Positions 63,961-64,000 of a stretch of DNA of 64,000 nt are shown here, one piece after another (position 1 is the stretch's first letter; each line of letters opens with the position of its first letter). A program made the translations under genes and the position numbers. The notes beneath the pieces are model-generated. The model saw nothing but the letters and a program-made list of their open reading frames with translations. It searched no databases and was not told where the DNA came from. Origin of the DNA: Lepus europaeus (taxonomy: Eukaryota > Chordata > Mammalia > Lagomorpha > Leporidae); NCBI RefSeq assembly GCF_033115175.1, contig NC_084837.1, positions 89,586,499-89,650,498 of the forward strand, in the 5' to 3' direction.

Positions 63961-64000
63961 CCGCCACTGCCAAGAAAGTTCGCGGAACAACGGAATTAAA

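Noticed and set aside
1-64000. CRISPR arrays, operons or other prokaryotic systems
   Set aside because: The tandem repeats present are microsatellites and one minisatellite in a transposable element. All gene structures are spliced mammalian or snRNA genes.

Overview
The window is mammalian nuclear DNA, almost certainly from a lagomorph and most likely the rabbit (Oryctolagus cuniculus). About fifty copies of a tRNA-derived SINE match the rabbit C-repeat (CSINE). The single-copy anchors, in order, are the last exon of MAP2K5, the complete SKOR1 gene and a U6 snRNA gene. From memory this matches human 15q22-q23 (MAP2K5, SKOR1, RNU6-1), so the block looks orthologous.

Layout: 1-2.4 kb holds the MAP2K5 terminal intron, last coding exon, 3'UTR and poly(A) signal. 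2.4-12 kb is intergenic, with old MIR/L1 pieces, four CSINEs and one conserved-looking AT-rich block. 12-15.6 kb has two homeodomain-site-rich blocks leading into a CpG island that is the best candidate SKOR1 promoter. 17.2-25.9 kb is SKOR1 (+): one large coding exon with the Ski/Sno/Dac and SAND-like domains, then seven short exons for the acidic linker and the C-terminal coiled coil. Every coding junction keeps frame and the product is 927 aa. 26-34.3 kb is a GC-rich downstream region with more AT-rich conserved-looking blocks, a retrotransposed U2 fragment and, on the minus strand, an intact U6 snRNA gene with a full Pol III type 3 promoter (SPH, octamer, PSE, TATA, T-run terminator). 34.6-62.2 kb is repeat-dense: nested CSINEs, L1 fragments, a mariner-like DNA transposon remnant, an LTR-like 401-bp insertion inside a CSINE and a 251-bp pure pyrimidine tract. 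Near 48.6 kb a unique GC-rich island carries a strong CTCF-type motif. The window ends in another CpG island at 63.4-64 kb.

How the parts fit: SKOR1 is a neural transcriptional corepressor, known as a partner of LBX1 in dorsal spinal cord and an inhibitor of BMP/SMAD output. It sits in about 22 kb free of lagomorph SINEs and flanked by AT-rich homeodomain-rich blocks, which is typical of a tightly regulated developmental gene. MAP2K5 (MEK5 kinase) and U6 are housekeeping neighbours. The MAP2K5-SKOR1 interval corresponds to the human restless legs syndrome association locus. I found no bacterial-type system, CRISPR array or operon, and no clearly novel coding gene. The best leads are regulatory or repeat-derived.
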